64,000 nt of DNA. Origin: Buchnera aphidicola (Diuraphis noxia) (lineage in GTDB: Bacteria > Pseudomonadota > Gammaproteobacteria > Enterobacterales > Enterobacteriaceae). The stretch's first letter is position 1, and the number at the start of each line of letters is the position of its first letter. Positions 52,703 to 61,187 of this stretch are shown here, piece by piece. Below the pieces are notes generated by a model. That model was not told the origin of the DNA. It did not search any database and worked only from the letters and a program-made list of their open reading frames with translations. A program made the translations under genes and the position numbers. The stretch lies in the NCBI RefSeq assembly GCF_001700895.1, contig NZ_CP013259.1, forward strand, positions 310,001-374,000, in the 5' to 3' direction.

Positions 52703-53722
52703 TTGTTATTTTCTAAAAACAGTCAACTAATATTACGTAATAGTGTAATGTTTGAAACAAAAAAAGTTTTTTTTACAGGAAATATAAAAGATAATTTACC
52801 TGCATATTTATTAACTTATAAAACAAAAATAAATTTTCAAAAATATACTGATTATATTAATTTTCAAAAACAAAAAAATGTTAAAAATATTTATATTTAC
52901 AATAATTTTTTAGTTTCAAAAAAAATAATTCAAGACTGTAATACAGTCGTTTATTATTGGCCTAAAAGCAAAGATGAAGCAAAATTTCAAGTGATGAATA
53001 TCATTTCTTGTTGTACTATTAACACTTTAATATTTATTGTCGGCAATAATTCTTGCGGAGTAAAAAGTGCATCATTAATCTTAAAAGATTGGATTGATTT
53101 TAAAATAATAGATAAAGCCAGACATTCTATATTAATTATGGGATTTTTAAAAAAAACAGTAAAATTTAAAATAGAAGACTTTTTTAAAATACATACGTGG
53201 AAGGGTTTTTATATAAAATCTTTACCAGGCGTTTTTGGTTATAAAAAAATTGATGAAGGAAGTCAATTATTAGCTTCAACGTTTTCAAAAAATATCAAAG
53301 GAAAAGTTTTAGATATAGGTAGTGGAACAGGTTTTTTATCAGTTTGTTTGTTATATTTTTCACCAAATATAGATTTAACTTTAACAGATAATAGTATTGT
53401 AGCATTAAAATGTAGTAAAGAGACACTTGATATTAATCAATTAAAAGCCAAGATAATAATCAGTGATGTATATTCAAATATATTAGAAAAGTTTGATTTA
53501 ATTGTTTCTAATCCACCTTTTCATAAAGATTTAAAAGTTAATTTTAATGTAGCAAAAAAAATAATATTACATGCAAAAAATTTTTTAAATAAACAAGGAG
53601 AATTAAGGTTTGTCACAAACAATAATAATTCCTGCGAGATTTTATTAAGACAAAATTTTAAAAAATATTCTTTAATAGAGAAAAATAATAAATATAAAGT
53701 ATATCAAGCTTTTTTAAAATGA
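52703..53722 (+). CDS. rsmC: 16S rRNA (guanine1207-N2)-methyltransferase
   Basis: SAM-dependent methyltransferase of 16S rRNA, 339 residues (E. coli 343). A diverged N-terminal half with YYWPKSKDEAKFQ and VGNNSCGVKSA precedes the catalytic domain: SAM motif LDIGSGTGFLS (about 207-217) and the active-site NPPFH (about 275). The start is TTG 52703, which lines up with the family N-terminus (LILRNSVMFE). The nearest AAGG is 12 nt upstream, and no ATG is available, so the exact start is unsure. A 46-bp palindrome begins at its stop codon. Confidence 0.9.
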   Translation: MLFSKNSQLILRNSVMFETKKVFFTGNIKDNLPAYLLTYKTKINFQKYTDYINFQKQKNVKNIYIYNNFLVSKKIIQDCNTVVYYWPKSKDEAKFQVMNIISCCTINTLIFIVGNNSCGVKSASLILKDWIDFKIIDKARHSILIMGFLKKTVKFKIEDFFKIHTWKGFYIKSLPGVFGYKKIDEGSQLLASTFSKNIKGKVLDIGSGTGFLSVCLLYFSPNIDLTLTDNSIVALKCSKETLDINQLKAKIIISDVYSNILEKFDLIVSNPPFHKDLKVNFNVAKKIILHAKNFLNKQGELRFVTNNNNSCEILLRQNFKKYSLIEKNNKYKVYQAFLK

Positions 53723-53767
53723 AAAACGTTTTTAAAATAAAAAATTTTTTATTTTAAAAACGTTTTT
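53722..53767. terminator. perfect 46-bp palindrome between rsmC and the tRNA-Leu gene
   Basis: Bases 53722-53744 are exactly complementary to 53745-53767, with no spacer; the centre is AAAAAATTTTTT and each arm carries AAAAACG / CGTTTTT. It begins on the last base of the rsmC stop and ends 2 bp before the 3' end of tRNA-Leu. T runs are available on both strands. It probably terminates rsmC and the cysT-leuZ tRNA transcript from both sides. Confidence 0.75.
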
Positions 53768-53768
53768 T

Positions 53769-53853
53769 TACCCGGAGCGGGACTTGAACCCGCAAAGCTA
53801 TAAAAGCCGAGGGATTTTAAGTCCCTTGTGTCTACCAGTTTCACCATCCGGGC
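53769..53853 (-). tRNA. leuZ: tRNA-Leu (UAA)
   Basis: 85 nt read on the minus strand. The acceptor stem is GCCCGGA with TCCGGGT, the anticodon loop CTTAAAA gives UAA, a long variable arm is typical of class II tRNA, and the T loop is GGTTCAAGTC. CCA is not encoded: after A73 comes AAAA. It lies 8 nt downstream of tRNA-Cys, as cysT-leuZ in E. coli, where glyW is also present. Confidence 0.95.
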
Positions 53854-53861
53854 TGTTTTAG

Positions 53862-53932
53862 AGGCGTATCCCGGAATCGAACCGGGTTATACGGATTTGC
53901 AATCCGCTACATATCCAATCTGTCAACACGCC
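53862..53932 (-). tRNA. cysT: tRNA-Cys (GCA)
   Basis: 71 nt on the minus strand. Acceptor GGCGTGT with ATACGCC (one G-U pair), anticodon GCA in GGATTGCAAATCC, T arm CCCGGTTCGATTCCGGG, and U73, the identity base of tRNA-Cys. CCA is not encoded. A strong promoter stands just upstream. Confidence 0.95.
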
Positions 53933-53941
53933 TGTTTGTTT

Positions 53942-53970
53942 ATTATAGAAAAAAAAAATCAAAATTACAA
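53942..53970 (-). promoter_or_regulatory. sigma-70 promoter of the tRNA-Cys/tRNA-Leu operon
   Basis: On the minus strand TTGTAA (53965-53970), exactly 17 bp, then TATAAT (53942-53947). The tRNA-Cys 5' end lies 10 bases beyond the -10. The spacer is almost a pure T run on this strand, including T10. Confidence 0.7.
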
Positions 53971-54083
53971 ATAAAATTTTTTTTTACATTTTTTTAAAAA
54001 ATACATTATAAAAGAAAAAAATATCTTTACAATTAATGAAACAATGATTTAATATAAAATTATATAAAAAATTTTACACCCCC

Positions 54084-54168
54084 GGAGAGATGGCCGAGCG
54101 GCTTAAGGCAGCGGTCTTGAAAACCGCCGATGAGAAATTATCCGAGAGTTCGAATCTCTCTCTCTCCA
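54084..54168 (+). tRNA. serT: tRNA-Ser (UGA)
   Basis: 85 nt. Acceptor GGAGAGA with TCTCTCC, D arm TGGCCGAGCGGCTTAAGGC, anticodon TGA in GGTCTTGAAAACC, long variable arm and T loop GTTCGAATC. CCA is not encoded. Position 73 reads A, whereas E. coli tRNA-Ser species have G73. A candidate -35 TTTACA (54026-54031) and AT-rich -10 lie upstream, with ACCCCC just before the tRNA. Confidence 0.95.
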
Positions 54169-54259
54169 AAAAATCAATGAACTAAAAAATTTAAAAAAAG
54201 ATATTTTCTAATTATTTTTAATAATAAAATCTTAAAAATTTAAATATAATTTATAGTTT

Positions 54260-55336
54260 TTACTTTGATTGAGTATCTGATAAAAATCGTGTATCTGATG
54301 AAACTTCGATTTCTACACGACGATCAGGAGCTAAACAACTAATCAATAAAGATCGATTTTTAATATCTTTGCATACTTGATTAGTTAATGGATATAATTG
54401 TCCCATACCTTGAACAACTATTTGATCTCTAGAAAAACCACGAGAAGTTAAATAATTTTTAATACTGTAAGCACGATCTTCGGATAATCTTTGATTATAT
54501 TCCTTATTGCCTATTCTATCTGAATGCCCTGAAAGAGTAATAGAAATATTTTTTAATTTCATTTTTTTAAGGTCATAGTCTAATTTATTAAGTTTATCAT
54601 AGGCAACTGGTCTTAAATCTGTGCTATTAAAGGGAAAATTAATATTTTCATTTAATACATTTTGTTGTGTTAACAGATCATCATCATAAGTTTCATATAA
54701 ATCATTTACATGAGATTCTCCAAACTTCCATCCAAATGAAAAAATAGCATCTCCTAAAGTAGGTTTAACAGATAAATCTATTATATTTTTAACTTTGTTT
54801 TTCCACGTATAATCTAATCTAGTGATAAATTTTTTATTAAAAATATATTCTGCTCCTAAAGAAACACTAGGAAACAATGAACTTTCTTTAGTAAAAACAT
54901 TTTTTAAATTATCTTTAGCAAAGATATCATCCCAAAAAATCATACCACCTAATTTGGTATAAAAATGAAAATTATCTGTCACTGGATATGATAATTTGGT
55001 TCCTAACTGAAGACTATTAGTCTGCATATATTTTGTGTTTTTTTCAAAAATTTTATGCGGAAAAAAACCATTAGTATTATTTTCTATTTCTAAACCAAAG
55101 TATGGATTAAAATCATACCCTAAGAAAACACCAAAAATTGGAGCACTTAAATTTTCTTTTAGAAGAAAATTATTTTCAATATTATCAGATACATTAAAAT
55201 CATAAGTATATTTTAAAGGATTAAAATATGACCATCCCATTTTTGTACCTAAATACCATCCATTTTGTTCTTCAGAGTGAACAGACGTAACTAAACTTGC
55301 TAATAAAAACATGATAGCAAGAGCTCGTTTTTTCAT
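54260..55336 (-). CDS. ompA: outer membrane protein A
   Basis: Outer-membrane beta-barrel with a periplasmic peptidoglycan-binding domain; 358 residues (E. coli 346). The ATG at 55336 follows a strong AAGGGAG; a longer frame to 55396 would add 20 residues before the signal peptide and is rejected. The signal peptide [21 protein letters not shown] precedes a barrel (to about 200) with [11 protein letters not shown] and [15 protein letters not shown]. The C-terminal OmpA domain has [21 protein letters not shown], both Cys and [12 protein letters not shown]. The usual Ala-Pro hinge is replaced by an acidic Asp/Asn-rich linker. Confidence 0.95.
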   Translation of the reverse strand: MKKRALAIMFLLASLVTSVHSEEQNGWYLGTKMGWSYFNPLKYTYDFNVSDNIENNFLLKENLSAPIFGVFLGYDFNPYFGLEIENNTNGFFPHKIFEKNTKYMQTNSLQLGTKLSYPVTDNFHFYTKLGGMIFWDDIFAKDNLKNVFTKESSLFPSVSLGAEYIFNKKFITRLDYTWKNKVKNIIDLSVKPTLGDAIFSFGWKFGESHVNDLYETYDDDLLTQQNVLNENINFPFNSTDLRPVAYDKLNKLDYDLKKMKLKNISITLSGHSDRIGNKEYNQRLSEDRAYSIKNYLTSRGFSRDQIVVQGMGQLYPLTNQVCKDIKNRSLLISCLAPDRRVEIEVSSDTRFLSDTQSK

Positions 55337-55523
55337 TTGAAACTCCCTTATTTTTAGATAAATTAAAAAAAGTAATATTTTTAGATGAATAATCAAAATT
55401 TTTACAATAAGTAAATAATGTATTTTACATGAAAAAATATTTTATGTAGATATTATATAATAAATATTATATGAATAATATATTAACAATTGTTATATAC
55501 AATATATTATGAATATAATATTT

Positions 55524-57065
55524 CTATTTTAGATAAAATTTATAAGAAAAATTTAATATACGTATACCTAATATATTTAATGTAAATAAATACAATATTC
55601 CAGCAATAAAACAAACAAAAATTAACCGCATAATTTTGTTGAAAAAAGAACCTACACTCCATAACGGCATAAAATGTAATGTTAACAGTAAAATTAACAT
55701 CATAACTAATACTGATAGAGTTAAATGAAAAATGAAAATTAATTCATTTATTTTAAAGTAAATCATTTTTTTTTTATATAAATTCCAATAAAGTAATAAA
55801 AAGTTTATCCAACCGGAAATACTAATTGATAATGCAAGACCCGCATGTTTAAAATAAAAAATAAAAAATGGATTCATAAATTGTGTTAAAAATACAGTAA
55901 AAAATGAAATTTTCATAGGAATGTTTGTTTCTTCACAAGAATAAAATGCAGAAGTTAAAATCTTAACTAAAATAAAAGAAATCAAACCAAAAGAGTAATA
56001 TCTTAATACTCGTTCTGTCATTAGAACATCAAAATATGTAAATTTTCCATATTGAAATAAAACAATAATAATTGGTTTAGCAAGAAAAAAAAATATCACA
56101 GCACTAGGGACAGATAAAATTAAAGCAATGCGAAAACCCCAATTAAGTAACTTTTTATATTCTATTTTTTTATTTTTTTTATAACTTTTAGTCAGAGAAG
56201 TAAATAAAATAGTATTTAATGAAGCACCTAATACACCTACTGGAAATTCTATTAATTTATCTGCATAATATATCCAAGATATTGATCCAGAATTAAGTAA
56301 TGAACTAAATATCATATTCATAACTAAAGAAATCTGATTAGCAGATGTTCCTAATATAGAAGGAGCTGTTTTTTTTAACACTTTTATAAGACCAACATTA
56401 TTCCAAATAATATTTGGTTTCACTAACATATTTATACGATATAAAAATGGTAACTGGAAACATATTTGTAAACAACCACCTATAATAACAGCCCATGCTA
56501 AAGAAAGAATAGTAGGGTCAAAAAAAGAACTAAAAAAAATAGAAAAAATGATCATACTAATATTTAAAAATATTGGAGATAAAGCTGGTATAGAAAAATA
56601 ATTCCAACTATTTAAAATAGATGAAAAAAATGATGATAAAGAAACAAATAACACATAAGGAAACATGATTTGTAATAAAATCTCAGATAACTGAAATTTT
56701 TCTAATGAATTTAAAAACCCAGGTGCACTTATTAAAATGATAAAACGTGAAAAAAATATTCCTAATATTGTTAAAGATGATGAAATAAAAAGCATCATAC
56801 CAAATATAGAAGAAATAAATTCTTGAACTTGTGTTTTGTTTTGATGAGATCTATATTCTATTAATACAGGTATAAATGCTCGAGAAAAAGAATCATCTGA
56901 AAAAATACGACGTAATAAATTAGGAATTTTAAAAGATATAAAAAAAACATCTGTACAAGAAGAAACACCAAATGTACTTCCAATTAAAACGTCTCGAATA
57001 AAACCTAATATACGTGAAATTAAAGTTATAAAACTAATTGATACTAAAGGTTTTAAAAGATTCAT
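55524..57065 (-). CDS. murJ: lipid II flippase MurJ (MviN)
   Basis: Translocates lipid II for peptidoglycan synthesis; 513 residues (E. coli 511). A protein of about 14 hydrophobic segments, with N-terminal SRILGFIRDVLIGSTFG and conserved Arg residues in NLLRRIFSDDSFSRAFIPV. AGG lies before the ATG. It is divergent from pyrC (85 bp). Together with mepM decay it suggests peptidoglycan is still made but less remodelled. Confidence 0.95.
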   Translation of the reverse strand: MNLLKPLVSISFITLISRILGFIRDVLIGSTFGVSSCTDVFFISFKIPNLLRRIFSDDSFSRAFIPVLIEYRSHQNKTQVQEFISSIFGMMLFISSSLTILGIFFSRFIILISAPGFLNSLEKFQLSEILLQIMFPYVLFVSLSSFFSSILNSWNYFSIPALSPIFLNISMIIFSIFFSSFFDPTILSLAWAVIIGGCLQICFQLPFLYRINMLVKPNIIWNNVGLIKVLKKTAPSILGTSANQISLVMNMIFSSLLNSGSISWIYYADKLIEFPVGVLGASLNTILFTSLTKSYKKNKKIEYKKLLNWGFRIALILSVPSAVIFFFLAKPIIIVLFQYGKFTYFDVLMTERVLRYYSFGLISFILVKILTSAFYSCEETNIPMKISFFTVFLTQFMNPFFIFYFKHAGLALSISISGWINFLLLYWNLYKKKMIYFKINELIFIFHLTLSVLVMMLILLLTLHFMPLWSVGSFFNKIMRLIFVCFIAGILYLFTLNILGIRILNFSYKFYLK

Positions 57066-57150
57066 TTTAAATTAACCTATTATAGACAAATTCAGATAGT
57101 CTAAGTGAAAAAATATTTTTATATAATATTCTAAACAATAAGAAAATAAA

Positions 57151-58200
57151 ATGGCAGAATTTATAACAAAAATTACAATGATAAAACCAGATGATTGGCA
57201 TGTGCATCTGAGAGAAGATAAAATTTTAAAAAAAGTTGTGAACTATACTGGAACATTTTATAAACGGGCAATTATAATGCCTAATCTTAATAATCCTATT
57301 ACAAATTGTTCTCAAGCTATTTCTTATCGTAATCAAATCTTAAGAGCTATGAACTCTAACTGTATATTTCAACCATTAATGACATGTTATTTGAATAGAT
57401 TTACAATTCCCGAAGAATTAGAAATTGGATTTTTTAAGAAAATATTTATAGCAGCTAAATTATATCCTAATTGCTCTACAACAAATTCAAAAACTAATAT
57501 AAAAAAAATCGATCATATCGCGCATATTTTAGAACGTATGGAAAAAATAGGAATGCCATTACTCATTCATGGTGAAGAAATAAATAAAAATATTGATATT
57601 TATGATAAAGAAGCTATGTTTATTGAAAACACCTTAAAACCTTTACGTAAAAATTTTTCAAAACTAAAAATAGTATTAGAACATATTACCACTAAAGAAT
57701 CTGTAGAATATATAAAATCAAAAAATGCTAAATATCTTTGCGCAACAATTACTCCACATCATTTAATGTTAAATCGAAATCATATGTTTTCTGGAGGAAT
57801 TCAACCATATTTATATTGTTTACCTATCTTAAAACGAGATATTCATCGAAAAGCATTAAGAAAAGTTATAGCAAGTGGTGATAAACATTTTTTTTTAGGA
57901 AGTGACAGCGCGCCGCACTTACATAAAAATAAAATTAATATTTTTGGATATTCTGGTATATTTAACGCATCATCTTCTTTATTATGTTATGTTACTATTT
58001 TTGAAAAAATGGGAGCTTTAAAACATTTACAATCCTTTTGTTCTGAGAATGGACCTAAATTTTATAATATACCTGTCAACAAAGAAACTATAACATTAGT
58101 TAAAAAACCATATAAAATACCAAAACAAATAAATGTTGGAAAAGATGTAATTATTCCATTTTTATCAGGAAAAATTTTAAACTGGTCTCTTGAAACTTAA
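57151..58200 (+). CDS. pyrC: dihydroorotase
   Basis: Zinc enzyme closing carbamoyl aspartate to dihydroorotate in pyrimidine synthesis; 349 residues (E. coli 348). Metal ligands: DWHVHLR near residue 15, the carboxylated Lys in AAKLYPN, His in LLIHGEE and LEHITT, and catalytic Asp in GSDSAPHLHKNK. The product family is type II dihydroorotase. A small terminator follows. Confidence 0.97.
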   Translation: MAEFITKITMIKPDDWHVHLREDKILKKVVNYTGTFYKRAIIMPNLNNPITNCSQAISYRNQILRAMNSNCIFQPLMTCYLNRFTIPEELEIGFFKKIFIAAKLYPNCSTTNSKTNIKKIDHIAHILERMEKIGMPLLIHGEEINKNIDIYDKEAMFIENTLKPLRKNFSKLKIVLEHITTKESVEYIKSKNAKYLCATITPHHLMLNRNHMFSGGIQPYLYCLPILKRDIHRKALRKVIASGDKHFFLGSDSAPHLHKNKINIFGYSGIFNASSSLLCYVTIFEKMGALKHLQSFCSENGPKFYNIPVNKETITLVKKPYKIPKQINVGKDVIIPFLSGKILNWSLET

Positions 58201-58213
58201 TTTTGATTGAAGT

Positions 58214-58234
58214 ACTATATTTTTATAGTTTTTT
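58214..58234 (+). terminator. intrinsic terminator of pyrC
   Basis: Stem ACTATA / TATAGT (58214-58219 and 58224-58229), loop TTTT, followed by TTTTT, 13 bp after the stop. It touches the end of flgN on the other strand. Confidence 0.5.
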
Positions 58235-58639
58235 AAAATTTTAAATTTCCATTTATGTCATAAATAGATTTTTTTTTATATTCTGAAAATAACTCTAAAA
58301 AACGTTGATTCAAATATAAATTTTTATTAAGCAATATTTTATTTTTCAAATTTAATTCTTTTAAAAGAATACATTTTTGAACAATGAGATCCCAAAAAGT
58401 TTTTAATTGCTGGTTATTTTCATATGGTGAAAATAGATTGTATCTTTTTTCAAGAGATAATCTAGTTTCGTTTAAAGTGAAATATTCTTCAAAGAGAATT
58501 TTTTTTTTTTAATAATTGTTTTTAATGAGTCTATTTTTTTATGAGGATTTGATAAAGAATTATATTCTTGATTTAAAATTTGTTCTAATGAGATTAAAAT
58601 TTTTTTTATATTAGTAATTGTATTTATTAAATTTTTCAT
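58233..58639 (-). pseudogene. flgN: flagellar export chaperone FlgN, frameshifted at a poly(A) tract
   Basis: Chaperone for hook-filament junction proteins. From the ATG at 58639 the frame gives MKNLINTITNIKKILISLEQ and reaches a run of twelve A on this strand (plus-strand T 58499-58510). Beyond it, homology and openness continue in another frame (ILFEEYFTLNETRLSLEKRY) to a proper end KKKSIYDINGNLKF, comparable with the PTLYGANGQT end of E. coli FlgN, with the stop at 58233-58235. One more A (or two fewer) gives 135 residues (E. coli 138). No other damage is seen. The order flgN-flgA matches E. coli, but flgM is missing from between them. Confidence 0.82.
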
Positions 58640-58780
58640 GGTAAATTAATTTTTTTAAAAAGCATGAAATATTGTATATAATACAAAAAATGCATGATTA
58701 TATCAATAAGATGATATCATAAATTTGCAAATTTTAAAAAGTTATATTAATTTTAGTAATTAATTTATTTTCTAAAATAT

Positions 58781-59437
58781 TTAAAGAGAAATTATTACTT
58801 CACCATGTTTATTGACAATACCAGTAATAATTTTACCATTTTTTGTTCTAATACGTATACTTTCATTTTCAGCTGCATTACTTAAAGATTTTGCTTGAAA
58901 AGAAATAGTTAAGTTTTTTTCATGAATTACAACAGTAACTAATTGATTGAATTTGACCAGCCAAAATGGACGTATCATAGAAAATGTTATAGGTTGAAAT
59001 GGGAAAATATCACGTAAATTTACGCGATTAATGAGATCTTTTTTATGAAAAAAAATATTATCAGGTAATTTATCTAATCTTCCTATTAAAATTTTTAAAT
59101 CTGATTCTTGTATTTTAGTTCCTCTGGGAATTTTTCTGTTTGCTACAATATATTTTCCTTTTTCTTGAAGTTCGACTTTTAACTGGTAACGTTCTTTTCC
59201 GCACACTAAAAGAACATCTTTTAAACCTAAGTAGAAAAAATTATTTAAAAGAAAAAAATGAGGTTTTTTGCAATATATATTTTTTTTCCATGGAGTACGT
59301 ATTATAATATCTATATTGTTTTTTAAAGAAAGTTCTTTTTTAAAAAAATTATTCAATTGATTAGTTAAACTCATAGAGTTAACTGTAAATGATAGAAAAA
59401 ATAAACAAAAATAAATCATTATTTTTATGAATATCAT
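58781..59437 (-). CDS. flgA: flagellar P-ring assembly chaperone FlgA
   Basis: Periplasmic chaperone for FlgI, 218 residues (E. coli 219). N-terminal hydrophobic signal (about 1-22, IKIMIYFCLFFLSFTVNS), then the C-terminal SAF/FlgA domain with VANRKIPRGTKIQESDL and the family ending IRIRTKNGKIITGIVN. It is divergent from flgB across 202 bp and lies 141 bp upstream of flgN in the same direction. Confidence 0.94.
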   Translation of the reverse strand: MIFIKIMIYFCLFFLSFTVNSMSLTNQLNNFFKKELSLKNNIDIIIRTPWKKNIYCKKPHFFLLNNFFYLGLKDVLLVCGKERYQLKVELQEKGKYIVANRKIPRGTKIQESDLKILIGRLDKLPDNIFFHKKDLINRVNLRDIFPFQPITFSMIRPFWLVKFNQLVTVVIHEKNLTISFQAKSLSNAAENESIRIRTKNGKIITGIVNKHGEVIISL

Positions 59438-59532
59438 TAATATTCCTTAATTTATATTAATATAAAAAACATAAATAATTTATTTACTTATGAGAAAATA
59501 AATAATCACATATAATATAAATACATTTTTTT

Positions 59533-59596
59533 AAGGAGCGTATTCTTGAAAAATATATCGATAAATTTTCAAAAAACTTTTAAAATAATTATTTAA
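59533..59596 (+). other. possible 16-codon leader ORF upstream of flgB
   Basis: A perfect AAGGAG (59533-59538) is followed after 7 nt by TTG and an open frame of 16 codons ([16 protein letters not shown]) ending TAA at 59594-59596, 43 bp before flgB. I know of no family for it. It could be a leader peptide, a gene remnant or chance; the ribosome site is the best one in this part of the window. Confidence 0.3.
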
Positions 59597-59639
59597 AATA
59601 ATTTTTAATACTATATATTTTTATCTCAAGGAAAAAAAA

Positions 59640-60044
59640 ATGTTTAACAAAATACATCAGATATTTGACTTTAATCAAAAATCATTAAATTTATACGCAA
59701 AAAGACAAGAAATTTTAGCCTCCAATATTGCTAATTCAGATACGCCGGGATATAAATCTGTAGACATTAATTTTTTTAATGAATTTAATAAAATAAAGAA
59801 CTATAGTAAACACACTAATATTGCTCTTTCAAAAACATCTCCGAATCATTTAAATGCAAAAAAAGATAATTTTTTTTCACCACATATTCTTTCTATATTG
59901 ACAAATCAAATAAAACCAGATGGTAATACAGTTGATATGGATAGAGAAAGAATTGAATTTTTAAATAATAGTTTGAAATATGAATCAAATTTAGCATTTA
60001 TGAAAAATGATATTAAAAACATAATGTACATTTTACAAGGATAA
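59640..60044 (+). CDS. flgB: flagellar basal-body rod protein FlgB
   Basis: Proximal rod protein, 134 residues (E. coli 138). The rod signature [13 protein letters not shown] is at about residues 22-34, and the C-terminal helix ends in [17 protein letters not shown] stands before the ATG. It is the first gene of flgBCDEFG. In Buchnera the hook-basal body is kept without a filament and is thought to act in export. Confidence 0.96.
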   Translation: MFNKIHQIFDFNQKSLNLYAKRQEILASNIANSDTPGYKSVDINFFNEFNKIKNYSKHTNIALSKTSPNHLNAKKDNFFSPHILSILTNQIKPDGNTVDMDRERIEFLNNSLKYESNLAFMKNDIKNIMYILQG

Positions 60045-60052
60045 TATAAATT

Positions 60053-60463
60053 ATGTCGCTTTTAAATATATTTAATATCGCGGGATCAGCAATGACAGCC
60101 CAATCACAAAAAATGAATGTTATTGCAAATAATTTAGCTAATATGGATAGTGTTATAAATCAAAATGGTAAATTTTATCCTTACCGTGCAAAACAAGTAA
60201 TTTTTGAATTAGATTCTTTAAAAAATTCAAAAATAGGTGGAGTGAAAATATCTGGTATTATTAATGATCCTAGTCCTGCAAAACTTGTCTATGATCCAAA
60301 TAACCCTATAGCTAATAAAAACGGCTATGTTTCACTATCAAATGTTAATCCAATAACAGAAACAATAAATAATATTTCAGCAGCTAGAAGTTATCAAGCA
60401 AATATAGAAGTATTAAAAGCAGCTAAATCCATGATACTCAAAACATTAACAATTATTGAATAA
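60053..60463 (+). CDS. flgC: flagellar basal-body rod protein FlgC
   Basis: Rod protein, 136 residues (E. coli 134). N-terminal IAGSAMTAQSQKMNVIANNLANMDS and C-terminal AARSYQANIEVLKAAKSMILKTLTI are the conserved coiled-coil ends. It begins 8 bp after flgB and ends just ahead of the flgD start. Confidence 0.97.
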   Translation: MSLLNIFNIAGSAMTAQSQKMNVIANNLANMDSVINQNGKFYPYRAKQVIFELDSLKNSKIGGVKISGIINDPSPAKLVYDPNNPIANKNGYVSLSNVNPITETINNISAARSYQANIEVLKAAKSMILKTLTIIE

Positions 60464-60473
60464 TGAGGAATAT

Positions 60474-61157
60474 ATGAACAATATCAATGTTAATGCATAT
60501 GATCATGTTATTAAAAAAAACAGTAATAGAGTACCAAATGATTTTAATCCAATAGATTTACAAAAAAATTTTTTAAGTTTATTGATTGCACAAATTAAAA
60601 ATCAAGACCCAACTGATCCTGTTAAAAATACAGAATTAACAACACAATTAGCTCAAATTAACACAGCCAGTGGTATTGAAAAATTAAATAAAACTGTAGG
60701 AAATTTTTCTTATGACATTAATCAAAGTACAAACCTTCAAGTATCCTCATTAATAGGTCATCAGGTCATGATACCTGGAAATCAAATTATACATACTAAA
60801 GATGTTGAAACAAAATTTGGAATAGAATTAATTGGAAAGGCAACTTCATTAGAAATACACATCACAGATTCTAATGGAAAAATTTTACATTCTATTAAAA
60901 AAACAGAAGATAATATGCACCCTGGAATATATAATTTTACATGGGATGGTAAAGATTTCAATAAAAAATCTGTAGAAAGTGGAAAATATAATATTTTAAT
61001 AAAAGCTAAAAATCAAGATAAAAATGTTCAGGCAAATAGTTTAAAACAAGCATTAGTACATAGTATTATTTTATCTCATAACAATAATGATCCTATTATA
61101 GATTTAGGAACATCAGGAAATACAATACTTTCAAATATTCGTGAAATTCTCCCATAA
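60474..61157 (+). CDS. flgD: flagellar hook capping protein FlgD
   Basis: Scaffold that caps the growing hook, 227 residues (E. coli 231). I choose ATG 60474, preceded by GAGGAA, over a TTG at 60456 that would overlap flgC. The N-terminal motif FLSLLIAQIKNQDPTDPVKNTELTTQLAQ is split around residues 30-58, and the later FlgD Ig/tudor part contains NFTWDGKDFNKK. It is removed from the finished hook in relatives. Confidence 0.95.
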   Translation: MNNINVNAYDHVIKKNSNRVPNDFNPIDLQKNFLSLLIAQIKNQDPTDPVKNTELTTQLAQINTASGIEKLNKTVGNFSYDINQSTNLQVSSLIGHQVMIPGNQIIHTKDVETKFGIELIGKATSLEIHITDSNGKILHSIKKTEDNMHPGIYNFTWDGKDFNKKSVESGKYNILIKAKNQDKNVQANSLKQALVHSIILSHNNNDPIIDLGTSGNTILSNIREILP

Positions 61158-61187
61158 GATCTGTATTAAAATAAAAGGGTAAAATAT

